This document shows, one piece after another, positions 1 to 6,140 of a DNA stretch of 12,200 nt. The notes beneath the pieces were generated by a model that was not told the DNA's origin, ran no database searches, and saw only the letters and a list, made by a program, of their open reading frames with translations. The DNA comes from Chloroflexota bacterium (GTDB lineage: Bacteria > Chloroflexota > UBA11872), in NCBI GenBank assembly GCA_028875175.1, contig JAPPFO010000044.1, forward strand, positions 1 through 12,200. Direction: 5' to 3'. How positions within the stretch are numbered: the first letter of the stretch is position 1; every line of letters begins with the position of its first letter. The translations under genes were made by a program, and so were the position numbers.

Positions 1-388
1 CACCCTCCGCCGCGTCGTCACCGCGCCGCGCCTGCTCCAGTGCGGTCTGCCGTTGTTCCGCACGCTCGATCCGCTGCGCCAAGGCCCGCATCTCATCCCA
101 CTGCTGGGCCGCCGTCGCCTCACCCTCGGCCAGCCGCCGCCGCTCGAGGGCGTCGCGCATGCGCGGCGACAGCCGGCCCGACTCGACGACCTTGACCAAC
201 GTGCGGTAGTTGACCCCCAGCGTCTGCGCCGCCTTGAGCCGGCCCTCGGCGAGCACCAAGTCGTCCAATAGGGCCAGGAGCTGCGCGTCCGCCTCGCGGC
301 GGCCGCGCGCCTCGGGCGGGAGCTGGCCCGTCATCGCGTCGTCCATCGTCCGCCGCGTTGGCTCCCGTTCGCCGCTGGCCAGCGCCAC
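1..388 (-). CDS. Helix-turn-helix protein with C-terminal helical tail (partial, runs off left edge)
   Basis: This reading frame is open from the GTG at 388 through position 1, so the C-terminus is missing. About 129 residues are visible. Residues about 49-71 (GRLKAAQTLGVNYRTLVKVV, then ESG) look like a helix-turn-helix: a helix, the turn 'TLGVNYRTL' and a recognition helix, as in many small DNA-binding regulators. From about residue 95 onward the protein is rich in Q, E, R and A with heptad-like spacing, suggesting a long charged helix or coiled coil. The GTG at 388 is chosen because GAGG (394-397 on the + strand as CCTC) lies 5 bases upstream; an ATG at 346 has no such site. The frame remains open upstream to about 560, but base composition there looks less coding-like. 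It is divergent from the recombinase genes at 927 and 1719, so a regulator of the mobile region is plausible, but this is inference. No family name is claimed. Confidence 0.6.
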   Translation of the reverse strand, partial: MALASGEREPTRRTMDDAMTGQLPPEARGRREADAQLLALLDDLVLAEGRLKAAQTLGVNYRTLVKVVESGRLSPRMRDALERRRLAEGEATAAQQWDEMRALAQRIERAEQRQTALEQARRGDDAAEG

Positions 389-514
389 ATCCGCCTCGAA
401 ACACCCCCTGCACTTCTGCAATTCGCGATGCAACCGAGCCTTATGCCCCGGTACTTGCTCGCGTGCAGCCTGCCGCTCGCCTGGCGCCCGGCTGAACCTG
501 ATCCACGACGCATG

Positions 515-526
515 TGCACTTGTGCA
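515..526. promoter_or_regulatory. Operator-like palindrome TGCACTTGTGCA
   Basis: TGCAC and GTGCA are perfect inverted arms separated by TT. It lies about 127 bases upstream of the GTG of the leftward HTH gene, in the only AT-richer patch of the intergenic region. A dimeric repressor, perhaps the HTH protein itself, could bind here; that is inference from position and symmetry only. Confidence 0.3.
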
Positions 527-592
527 ACTTTCCTTGATTATCTGTACACCCCCATGACATCACGCGGCGTCCGCCAATGTGCAGACCCTGTA

Positions 593-617
593 GGGGGAGC
601 CTGTGCGCAGGCCCCCC
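593..617. other. Strong GC hairpin with bulged A
   Basis: GGGGG, a bulged A (598), GCCTG, loop TGCG (604-607), CAGGC, CCCCC fold as ten GC-rich base pairs with one bulge. There is no following T run on either strand, so it does not look like a standard intrinsic terminator. It sits between two divergent genes, where a terminator would not be expected. Confidence 0.45.
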
Positions 618-926
618 ACACGCCATGGCTGAGCGGCAGCCGGATCGGCAGACTCACGGGCCGAGCCGCTCGGACCTACCGCAACCCTGCCCGAACAAAA
701 CCCTCACCCGGCCCTCTCGACCCAGCCCCCGTCCCCAGGGCTGGCTCCCGTGCCGCCCCCATGTCGCCGCCCTGACTACCCAGGCCGCCCCATGGCGCAC
801 AATAGGCGGGCGGTCCGGGAGCGGCAGCGACGGGCGAGCTGGACGAGGCGTAGGCGCAGGGTGAACGGCCATCGGATGGACGGCTGGCGGGCGAGATGAG
901 GAACGACGGGAGGAGACGAGGGAGAC

Positions 927-1064
927 ATGCCCATGACGCGACAATCTGACGACCGACCGATGGCCCTGTACGCGCGGGTCTCCAGCGACCGCCAGGACGT
1001 GGACCTGTCCATAACTGGCCAGTTCAGCGTGCCGCGCGACTTTGTCCAGAACGATAGGTGTTGA
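927..1064 (+). pseudogene. Remnant of a large serine recombinase (N-terminus plus C-terminal-like tail)
   Basis: A 45-codon frame ends at TGA (1062-1064). Residues about 13-28 (ALYARVSSDRQDVDLS) match residues 13-28 of the intact recombinase at 1719 exactly, including the catalytic serine of the RVSS motif. At the DNA level 42 of 46 bases match and all four differences are silent third-position changes, so this is a diverged homologue rather than a fresh duplication. After 'LS' the match weakens. The tail 'RDFVQND' resembles 'LDFVQSG' near the C-terminus of the intact protein, suggesting that an internal deletion of most of the gene joined its two ends. ATG 933 is 8 bases after GGAG and is the likelier original start; ATG 927 is also in frame. 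It lacks the recombinase and zinc-ribbon domains, so it cannot be functional. Confidence 0.75.
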
Positions 1065-1100
1065 GCGGCAGGTCGGACTTATCCAACTGGGGACAGCCTC

Positions 1101-1691
1101 GTGTCTACGCATGCAAATCACTCAAAGGATTCGCGTCGGTTTAGGGATAGACGCTATCAGCGACTGCTGGATATCGTTCACCCATTTGAGTCCCGACCGT
1201 CATCGCATCACCTTCGGGATGCGATGGGGGCTATCGAACGGTTGAAAGACGAGGGGCGGCAATTCTGGCACGCTGATTCAGATGAACTGACTCGTTGGCG
1301 TGACGGATGCAATGAGCTATGGGTATTTCTTAACACCTTAGGTCAGCGATGTGACATCGACCAGCAACCACTGGAAACCGCATTTCGCGAGTTCGCTCAG
1401 GCATTTGAGCACACCGTATATCGGATGACAGAAATGCTGCACGGCGTTAGGGGACACGGTGAGTGCGATCCTCCCGAGGTTGATGCCGTATTCAGATGGA
1501 TTGAGCTGGTCTATCGAATGGCTACATACGGGTTAGTCTCCTATTGGATTGATGATAAGACCGAGCAAATTATTATACGCATTAATGTGAATCTAGCCAC
1601 AGGTGATCACTCAGCGGAGACCGAGGTGGCACAGGCCATGCGTATTCCCAAGAAGTATCGATCAAGCGCAAGGCTGGGTCAGCATAGGTAG
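1101..1691 (+). CDS. Unrecognised 196-residue protein in lower-GC DNA
   Basis: I do not recognise this protein. It starts at GTG 1101, with GGGGA at 1089-1093 seven bases upstream; an in-frame ATG lies at 1224 (residue 42). The sequence is mostly charged and aromatic, predicted helical, with no signal peptide or membrane span and no visible catalytic motif. Basic patches lie near the N-terminus (SRRFRDRRYQR) and C-terminus (RIPKKYRSSARLGQHR). Its DNA is close to half GC and falls to about 42 percent around 1501-1560, unlike the GC-rich genes on both sides, which suggests later arrival. It ends 27 bases before the recombinase start, so the two may be co-transcribed and travel together. It might be cargo or an accessory factor of the integrating element; neither role can be read from the sequence. 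Confidence 0.7.
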   Translation: MSTHANHSKDSRRFRDRRYQRLLDIVHPFESRPSSHHLRDAMGAIERLKDEGRQFWHADSDELTRWRDGCNELWVFLNTLGQRCDIDQQPLETAFREFAQAFEHTVYRMTEMLHGVRGHGECDPPEVDAVFRWIELVYRMATYGLVSYWIDDKTEQIIIRINVNLATGDHSAETEVAQAMRIPKKYRSSARLGQHR

Positions 1692-1706
1692 GATATGAGG
1701 AGAATC

Positions 1707-1713
1707 AAGGAGG
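1707..1713 (+). promoter_or_regulatory. Ribosome binding site deciding the recombinase start
   Basis: AAGGAGG is a full match to the 16S anti-Shine-Dalgarno complement and lies 5 bases before ATG 1719. An in-frame ATG at 1695 would place this site inside the gene and has no site of its own, so 1719 is preferred. Confidence 0.75.
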
Positions 1714-1718
1714 ACAAG

Positions 1719-3332
1719 ATGAAGACGCAGCAACTGGAGCCACCCACCCCAGTGGCCCTGTATGCCCGGGTCTCCAGCGACCGGCAGGATGTGGACCTGT
1801 CAGTGGCTGCTCAACTGCGGGCGCTCAGAGACTACGCCAGAGCCAAGCACTACGTCGTCGCCCGCGAGTACGTGGATGAGGCCGAGAGCGGCCGCGTGGC
1901 CGACCGTCCGCAGTTCAGGGAGATGATCGACGAGGGCAGCCAGCCCAACGCGCCCTTCGAGGTCATCCTCGTCTGGAAGTTCTCCCGCTTCACCCGCAAG
2001 CGCGAGCACGCCGTGGCCTTCAAGTCCATGCTGCGGCGCAAGGGCATCCGCGTGGTCTCCATCACCGAGCCCGCCGACGACTCGCCGACCGGCAAGCTGA
2101 TGGAAGCGATCATCGAGAGCGTGGACGAGTTCTACAGCGAGAATCTGGCCCAAGAGGTCACGCGCGGCATGCGGGAGGCCGCATCCCGGGGCTACTTCCT
2201 GGGGTCCAGGGCACCCTTCGGCTACCGGCGAGTCAAGGTCCACGATGGGATGAAGGAACGCCCCACCTTGGAGGTGGATCCGGCCACGGCTCCGGTGGTG
2301 AAGGAGATCTTCGAGAGCTCGCTTCGAGGCAACGGTCTCAAGGAGATCTGCCGGGAGCTGAACGACCGGGGCCTCACCAACCGTGGCACACGCTGGTACA
2401 AGGGTGGTCTCCACTACCTGCTGACCAACGAGGCCTATACCGGCACCGCCGTGTGGGGACGGACGGTGAAGGGAGAGAAAAACCCCGATCCCGTGCGCGT
2501 GGAAGGCGCCTGGCCCGCGTTGGTGTCCCGGGAGCTGTTCGACGCCGTGCAGCAGGCCATGCGGGATCGCGCACCGAAGGTTCGCAGGCCGGCGAGCGTG
2601 GGCAGCAAGTTCCTGCTGAGCGGGCTGCTGCGGTGCGGCCTATGCGGCCGGCCCTACACCGGCCAGGGGGCCAAGAGCGGGCGGTTCGCCTACTACGTCT
2701 GCGGCACCCTGCACCGGGAAGGCGCAGGTACGTGCGAGGCACGCTACCTGAGCGCTCCCAGAGTGGAGGCGTTCGTCGTCGAGAAGATCAGGGAGCGGAT
2801 TCTGACCGAAGCGACCATCGTCGAGTTGGTGACGCTGGTGGCCGAGGAGATCGACGCGATGGCCGGGGAGTTGGCCGGCCGGCTGGCCGCCGTCGACGCC
2901 GAACTCGCGGACGTGCGCCAGCGGCTGGCGCGGCTCTACGAGGCCCTGGAGACCAGCGCGCTCACCCTGGAGGCCCTATCGCCCCGCATCCTGGCGCTGC
3001 GGCATCGGGAAGAGCACTTGGAGGCGGCGCGGGAGAACGCCGCCGCTCAGTTGGAGCAGCGCCGGGTGGAGCTTCCGACCACCGAGGAGATCAAGGGGTA
3101 TGTGGCGGACTTCCGGGCGTTCTTGCAGCAGGGGACGGTCCCGGAGCGCAAAGCCCTGATTCGCAACTTCGTGGAGAGCATCGAGGTGGCTGGAGACGAG
3201 GCCAGGCTCACGTACACCATCCCCATGCCCAACGACGGCGTGACCCGTGAGTCGACCTCGGTTCTCGATTTCGTCCAGTCCGGCCCACCGGCGACACAAG
3301 CCCATCACGAGATCCCGACGAGTTTCCGTTAG
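1719..3332 (+). CDS. Large serine recombinase (site-specific integrase/resolvase type)
   Basis: A 537-residue recombinase that cuts and rejoins DNA through a serine-DNA intermediate, typically to integrate or excise phages and mobile islands. The resolvase domain covers about residues 10-155, with the catalytic Ser19 in YARVSSDRQ and the arginine-rich WKFSRFTR segment. The 'Recombinase' DNA-binding domain starts near FGYRRV (about 167) and runs to about 285, including the ELNDRGLTNRGTRW segment. A zinc ribbon follows with Cys306, Cys309, Cys328 and Cys339 (CX2C, then two single cysteines). A charged coiled coil spans about 385-450, and the C-terminus has the usual 'LIRNFVESIEV' strand region. 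Length and domain order are normal for the family and no lesion is visible. The start is set by AAGGAGG at 1707. It follows the 196-residue gene by 27 bases. Such genes commonly lie at one end of their element, so an attachment site may be close to 3333-3389. Confidence 0.93.
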   Translation: MKTQQLEPPTPVALYARVSSDRQDVDLSVAAQLRALRDYARAKHYVVAREYVDEAESGRVADRPQFREMIDEGSQPNAPFEVILVWKFSRFTRKREHAVAFKSMLRRKGIRVVSITEPADDSPTGKLMEAIIESVDEFYSENLAQEVTRGMREAASRGYFLGSRAPFGYRRVKVHDGMKERPTLEVDPATAPVVKEIFESSLRGNGLKEICRELNDRGLTNRGTRWYKGGLHYLLTNEAYTGTAVWGRTVKGEKNPDPVRVEGAWPALVSRELFDAVQQAMRDRAPKVRRPASVGSKFLLSGLLRCGLCGRPYTGQGAKSGRFAYYVCGTLHREGAGTCEARYLSAPRVEAFVVEKIRERILTEATIVELVTLVAEEIDAMAGELAGRLAAVDAELADVRQRLARLYEALETSALTLEALSPRILALRHREEHLEAARENAAAQLEQRRVELPTTEEIKGYVADFRAFLQQGTVPERKALIRNFVESIEVAGDEARLTYTIPMPNDGVTRESTSVLDFVQSGPPATQAHHEIPTSFR

Positions 3333-3339
3333 CGGCCAC

Positions 3340-3354
3340 GCGCTGGATGAGCGC
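3340..3354. repeat. Short inverted repeat just after the recombinase
   Basis: GCGCT and AGCGC flank the 5-base loop GGATG, eight bases after the recombinase stop. There is no T run. It could be a weak RNA hairpin or part of the element boundary; the arms are short enough to occur by chance in GC-rich DNA. Confidence 0.25.
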
Positions 3355-3389
3355 CTGGGCATTCGCAACGAATCCGAAAAGGCTCAACC

Positions 3390-3764
3390 ATGCGCGTAAT
3401 GGTCCTGATCAAGGCAACCGCCGACAGCGAAGCCGGCGTCATGCCCTCCCTGGAACTCATCCAGGCCATGGGCGCCTTCAACCAACAGCTCATCGAGGCC
3501 GGCATCATGCTCGACGGCGCCGGTCTCAGGCCGTCCTCCCAGGGCAGGCGCGTGGCCTTTGATGGCGACAGCCGCACCGTCATCGACGGCCCTTTCGAGG
3601 CCACCAGCGAACTCGTCTCAGGCTTCTGGCTCTGGCAGGTCAAGGACATGGACGAGGCCGTCGAGTGGATCAAGCGCTGCCCCAACCCCATGCCCGGCCC
3701 CAGCGAAGTCGAAATCCGCCCCCTCTACGAACCCGCCGACTTCGCCGAAGCCTTGGCCCAGTAG
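3390..3764 (+). CDS. YciI/DGPF-domain family protein
   Basis: A 124-residue cytosolic protein of the YCII-related (DGPF) family, which folds as a small dimeric alpha-beta barrel. The defining motif appears as 'DGPFEAT' at about residues 66-72, after 'FDGDSRTVI', and the family's 'GFWLWQVKDMDEAVEWIKRCP' segment follows. The 'EIRPLYEPADF' ending is also typical. The biochemical role is not settled for most members; some are encoded next to ECF sigma factors, but none is visible here. ATG 3390 is supported by GAAAAGG at 3376-3382 with a 7-base spacer. It is the first core-like gene right of the recombinase and converges on the MarR gene across 79 bases. Family assignment is firm, function unknown. 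Confidence 0.88.
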   Translation: MRVMVLIKATADSEAGVMPSLELIQAMGAFNQQLIEAGIMLDGAGLRPSSQGRRVAFDGDSRTVIDGPFEATSELVSGFWLWQVKDMDEAVEWIKRCPNPMPGPSEVEIRPLYEPADFAEALAQ

Positions 3765-3843
3765 CCCGCCGACCGGGAACAGCGTTTCCGCGACTAGGCG
3801 TCAGCCCGGCGACGCGTCGTCCGTCTTCATCGCGGCGTGCCGG

Positions 3844-4308
3844 TTAGTCGTCTCCCTCGTACACCGCGGCCTGGGAGCTTTCCAGCATTCGCCGAATCGT
3901 CCGCATCATGGCTTCCTGCTCACGCTCGGTAATGCCGGCCAGGAACTTCGCGTTATTGGCCTGCACTCGCTGGGCCAGCTCCGGCACCAGGCGGTTCCCC
4001 GTGTCGGTCAGCGACAGTCGCACCAGGCGTCGGTCCCGCGTGCTGCGACTCCGATGAACCAGGCCCACCCGCACCAGCCGCTCCACATGTCGGCTGATGG
4101 AAGCCGAGTCAAGTGGGATAACGCGCGACAGACCCGTCAGCGTGTCCGCCTCCCCTTCATGGCACGCATCAAGGATCGCCCACTGGGCGGACGAGATACC
4201 GAAGGACGCCAACTCCCGATCCAGCCCGGTTCGCATCGCGGAAGCCAACGTGCCCACCAGATATCCAAGCTCTCGTTGGATGTCCGAGGGGCTGGATTTG
4301 GACCGCAT
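3844..4308 (-). CDS. MarR-family transcriptional regulator
   Basis: A 154-residue winged-helix repressor or activator of the MarR family, acting as a dimer on palindromic operators. 'LGYLVGTLASAMRTGLDREL' forms the first dimerisation helix; 'ISSAQWAILDACHEG' is the start of the core; 'LSRVIPLDSASISRHVERLV' is the helix-turn-helix; and the wing carries the conserved 'STRDRRLVRLSLTDTG' with its DRR signature. The C-terminal helices (MMRTIRRMLESSQ) complete the dimer interface. ATG 4308 gives a normal family length, though its ribosome site is weak. The frame is open further upstream to 4446, but that extension is tryptophan- and glycine-rich and unlike the family. Two tandem palindromes at 4451-4480 lie about 140 bases upstream and are the likely autoregulatory operator. 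The ligand cannot be deduced; neighbours are YciI and NIPSNAP proteins. Confidence 0.9.
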   Translation of the reverse strand: MRSKSSPSDIQRELGYLVGTLASAMRTGLDRELASFGISSAQWAILDACHEGEADTLTGLSRVIPLDSASISRHVERLVRVGLVHRSRSTRDRRLVRLSLTDTGNRLVPELAQRVQANNAKFLAGITEREQEAMMRTIRRMLESSQAAVYEGDD

Positions 4309-4450
4309 GGCCCAGCATCTTGCCCGCGAGCGAATCGCTTGGCAGATCAAACATTGCAGCCGGGATTTTTCACCTCCCGGCCCACTCACCCCACTCCACT
4401 GACCCGCGCACCCCGCGCCAAAAGACCGCGCCCAACCGCCCCACAACTTC

Positions 4451-4480
4451 CCAACAATTCTGTTGCCAACAATCTTGTTG
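4451..4480. promoter_or_regulatory. Tandem palindromic operator, probably for the MarR regulator
   Basis: Two 15-bp units abut exactly: CCAACAATTCTGTTG (4451-4465) and CCAACAATCTTGTTG (4466-4480). They differ only by a swap of two central bases. Each is an inverted repeat of CAACA and TGTTG, giving four alternating half-sites. The second unit plus the next G forms CCAACAA-TC-TTGTTGG, a perfect 7-bp-arm palindrome. Size and symmetry suit MarR dimers, and the site lies between the NIPSNAP gene and the MarR gene, upstream of the latter. The assignment to this MarR protein is inference. Confidence 0.6.
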
Positions 4481-4520
4481 GAACCATGGGATCCGGCAAC
4501 GCGGGCAGCCAGCCGCCTCC

Positions 4521-4844
4521 CTACTGCATCGGCGAAAACCCCGTCGGCGTCATATAGCTATTGATCACCCGCGCCACAATCTGCCCGCTGGCTTCCGTCT
4601 CGGCCGGCACGCGTTGCCATTCCGAGTCGGACTGGAAGGCCGTCCACTTGGCTTCGCGGTCAGCCTGGTTCTCGAAGCGGGTGATATAGACCAGCCGGTC
4701 GCTGCGGCCCACCACCTCCTGCCAGAACCCCACCACCTCAATATCCAGGCGCTCGAAGATCCGCATCGTGTGCTGGGAAAAGCGGTTCATGATGGCGTCC
4801 ATGCGGCCCGGCAGAATCTCGTAGATACGCAATTCGTACAGCAT
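4521..4844 (-). CDS. NIPSNAP-family protein
   Basis: A 107-residue protein of the NIPSNAP family, a dimeric alpha-beta barrel fold. The opening 'MLYELRIYEILPGRM' is the classic family N-terminus, and 'GFWQEVVGRSDRLVYITRFENQADREAKWTAFQSD' carries the family core with its conserved W-x-x-F segment. No membrane span or signal is present. Bacterial members lack a settled function; roles in small-molecule degradation have been proposed. ATG 4844 is preferred over the upstream ATG 4880 because the family begins at 'MLYEL' and GAGG lies 8 bases before it. It lies on the same strand as the MarR gene, 212 bases upstream of it, with the tandem palindrome between, so control by that regulator would require the site to act from downstream and is uncertain. 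Confidence 0.88.
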   Translation of the reverse strand: MLYELRIYEILPGRMDAIMNRFSQHTMRIFERLDIEVVGFWQEVVGRSDRLVYITRFENQADREAKWTAFQSDSEWQRVPAETEASGQIVARVINSYMTPTGFSPMQ

Positions 4845-4954
4845 CGGCGGGTCCTCGGCTGGCAAGATTCGCCGCAGCATGCCCCACCCAGCCAGCGCTT
4901 GCGTACTATGGCCGCCTTACAATTTTCCGGGAACGCACAAAGGGTCAGGTTACG

Positions 4955-5392
4955 GTGTACGCCATCGTCATCGGCTGCGGGCGCGCCGGCGCCGAAATCG
5001 CCAGCCGCATGTGCGAGCAGGGGCACTCAGTCGTGGTAATCGACCGCGACCGCGCCGCCTTCCACCGACTGTCCGACACCTTCAGCGGCGCCACCATCGT
5101 CGGCCACGCCATTGACGAGGATTGCCTCGTCTCCGCCGGCATCGAGCGCGCCGATGCCGTCATCGCCACCACCTACGGCGACAACTCGAACCTCATCGCC
5201 GTGCAGCTGGCCCGCAAGCGGTTCAACGTCGAGCGCGCCATCGCTCGCGTCAAGGACTCCGTGCGGGCCTCCACCTTTGCCCGCCTCGGTTTCGAGACGA
5301 TCTCGTCAACGACCATCGTCGGCGACGCCTTCGAGCAGGCCCTCGGTTGGGAATCGCACCAGCCAAACGGTCCGGCGGAGAACGGAAGCTAG
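4955..5392 (+). CDS. TrkA-N (RCK) domain potassium-uptake regulatory protein
   Basis: A 145-residue single Rossmann-fold protein of the TrkA-N/RCK family. These proteins sit on the cytoplasmic face of K+ channels or transporters and gate them in response to NAD(H) or nucleotides. GCGRAG at residues 7-12 is the nucleotide-binding glycine loop and Asp30 at the end of 'VVVID' is the acidic residue contacting the ribose, pointing to NAD(H). 'ADAVIATTYGDNSNLIAVQLA' is the typical second half. There is no TrkA-C domain. The GTG start is followed directly by the first strand and preceded by AGG with a 5-base spacer. A TACAAT at 4918-4923 could be a -10 box, without a clear -35. It is followed six bases later by a second TrkA gene, so the two form an operon resembling mycobacterial ceoB-ceoC. 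Confidence 0.87.
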   Translation: MYAIVIGCGRAGAEIASRMCEQGHSVVVIDRDRAAFHRLSDTFSGATIVGHAIDEDCLVSAGIERADAVIATTYGDNSNLIAVQLARKRFNVERAIARVKDSVRASTFARLGFETISSTTIVGDAFEQALGWESHQPNGPAENGS

Positions 5393-5398
5393 CGCCCC

Positions 5399-6073
5399 GT
5401 GTTCGTCATCATCGCCGGCGGCGGCAAAGTCGGCGGTCAACTCGCCCGCGACCTCCTGGCCGAGCGTCACGAAGTCGTGGTCATGGAGTCCAACCCCGGC
5501 AAGGCGCGCGCCCTGCAGGACGAGATCGGCGACGCCGTCGTCCCCCACGACGCCTCCGAGGGACGCTGGCTCATCGATGCCGGCATCGGCCGGGCCGACC
5601 TGCTGATCGCGGTCACCGGCGACGACGAGGACAACATCGTCATCTGCCAGCTCGGCGAAGCCCTCTCCGAAGGTCGTGCCCGCACCATCACCCGCATCAA
5701 CAACCCCAAGAACAGCGACACCTTCCGCACCCTGGGCATCGAAGCCATCGTCAACGCCACCGACCTCGTCATGACCATGATCGAACGCGACGTCAGCGTC
5801 GCCCCCGTCGTCCACCTCATGCGCCTGCGCAGCGCCGGCCTGGAACTCGTGGAAATGACCGTCGCCGAAGGCTCGGCCGCTGACGGGTCCACGCCTGAGG
5901 AACTGCGACTGCCCGAGCAAGGCGGCCGGATCAGCGTCATCCTGCGCAACGGCGAAGCCGTCCTTCCCTCCCCCTCCACGCGCCTCCAGGCCGGCGACTC
6001 GATCGTCCTCGTCGCCCAAACGGAGCTCGAAGAAGCCCTCGGCCGCCAATTCGCCGCCCCCACCATCGTCTAG
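5399..6073 (+). CDS. TrkA-family potassium-uptake regulatory protein with N and C domains
   Basis: A 224-residue TrkA protein. Residues 1 to about 125 form the TrkA-N Rossmann domain with GGGKVG at 7-12 and the acidic Glu30 in 'VVVME', and 'ADLLIAVTGDDEDNIVICQLG' later in the fold. Residues from about 140 form a TrkA-C (RCK-C) ligand-binding domain, with 'EELRLPEQGGRISVILRNGEAVLPSPSTRLQAGDSIVLVA', a textbook pattern. It starts at GTG 5399, six bases after the first TrkA gene; GGAAG lies 11 bases upstream. The pair would together regulate a K+ uptake system, but no TrkH/KtrB-type membrane subunit lies in this window. The two are probably not interchangeable, since only this one has the C-terminal sensor domain. 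Confidence 0.9.
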   Translation: MFVIIAGGGKVGGQLARDLLAERHEVVVMESNPGKARALQDEIGDAVVPHDASEGRWLIDAGIGRADLLIAVTGDDEDNIVICQLGEALSEGRARTITRINNPKNSDTFRTLGIEAIVNATDLVMTMIERDVSVAPVVHLMRLRSAGLELVEMTVAEGSAADGSTPEELRLPEQGGRISVILRNGEAVLPSPSTRLQAGDSIVLVAQTELEEALGRQFAAPTIV

Positions 6074-6140
6074 CCTCCGCCGCCCACCCCAACCAGTCCG
6101 TCAGGCCCGGGGCTCGACTGTCCAAGCACGCCGGCCGGGC

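Larger units (their letters stand above)
389..926. other. Intergenic region rich in palindromes, no convincing gene
   Basis: I see no supported gene here. The region lies between the leftward HTH gene and the rightward recombinase remnant and should hold their promoters. It contains a 12-bp operator-like palindrome (515-526), a strong GC hairpin with a bulged A (593-617), a short hairpin CCGAG-CCG-CTCGG (661-673) and a 7-bp-arm inverted repeat CCAGCCC/GGGCTGG (722-728 and 738-744). A weak -10-like GATAAT sits at 537-542 on the minus strand, without a clear -35. A 35-codon arginine-rich frame (792-899, +) has no good ribosome site. Purine-rich ribosome-site-like bases at 911-924 belong to the recombinase remnant. 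Confidence 0.6.

Noticed and set aside
792..899. 35-residue arginine-rich frame ahead of the recombinase remnant
   Set aside because: No ribosome site, extreme composition and GC-rich context make chance the best explanation.
654..1121. 155-codon leftward open frame
   Set aside because: It covers the recombinase remnant on the opposite strand and shows no protein-like motif.
1800..2414. 204-codon leftward open frame inside the recombinase gene
   Set aside because: It is antisense to the catalytic domain of the recombinase and has no family features of its own.
3810..3819. CGACGCGTCG palindrome between the convergent YciI and MarR genes
   Set aside because: Ten GC-rich bases of symmetry are expected by chance here and there is no loop or T run for a terminator.
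4309..4446. N-terminal extension of the MarR protein to ATG 4446
   Set aside because: The extra 46 residues are glycine/tryptophan-rich, unlike the family, and would push the operator to the very edge of the gene.
3559..4557. 332-codon rightward open frame
   Set aside because: It overlaps the YciI gene in another frame and runs antisense to the MarR gene, with low-complexity composition; a GC-driven chance frame.
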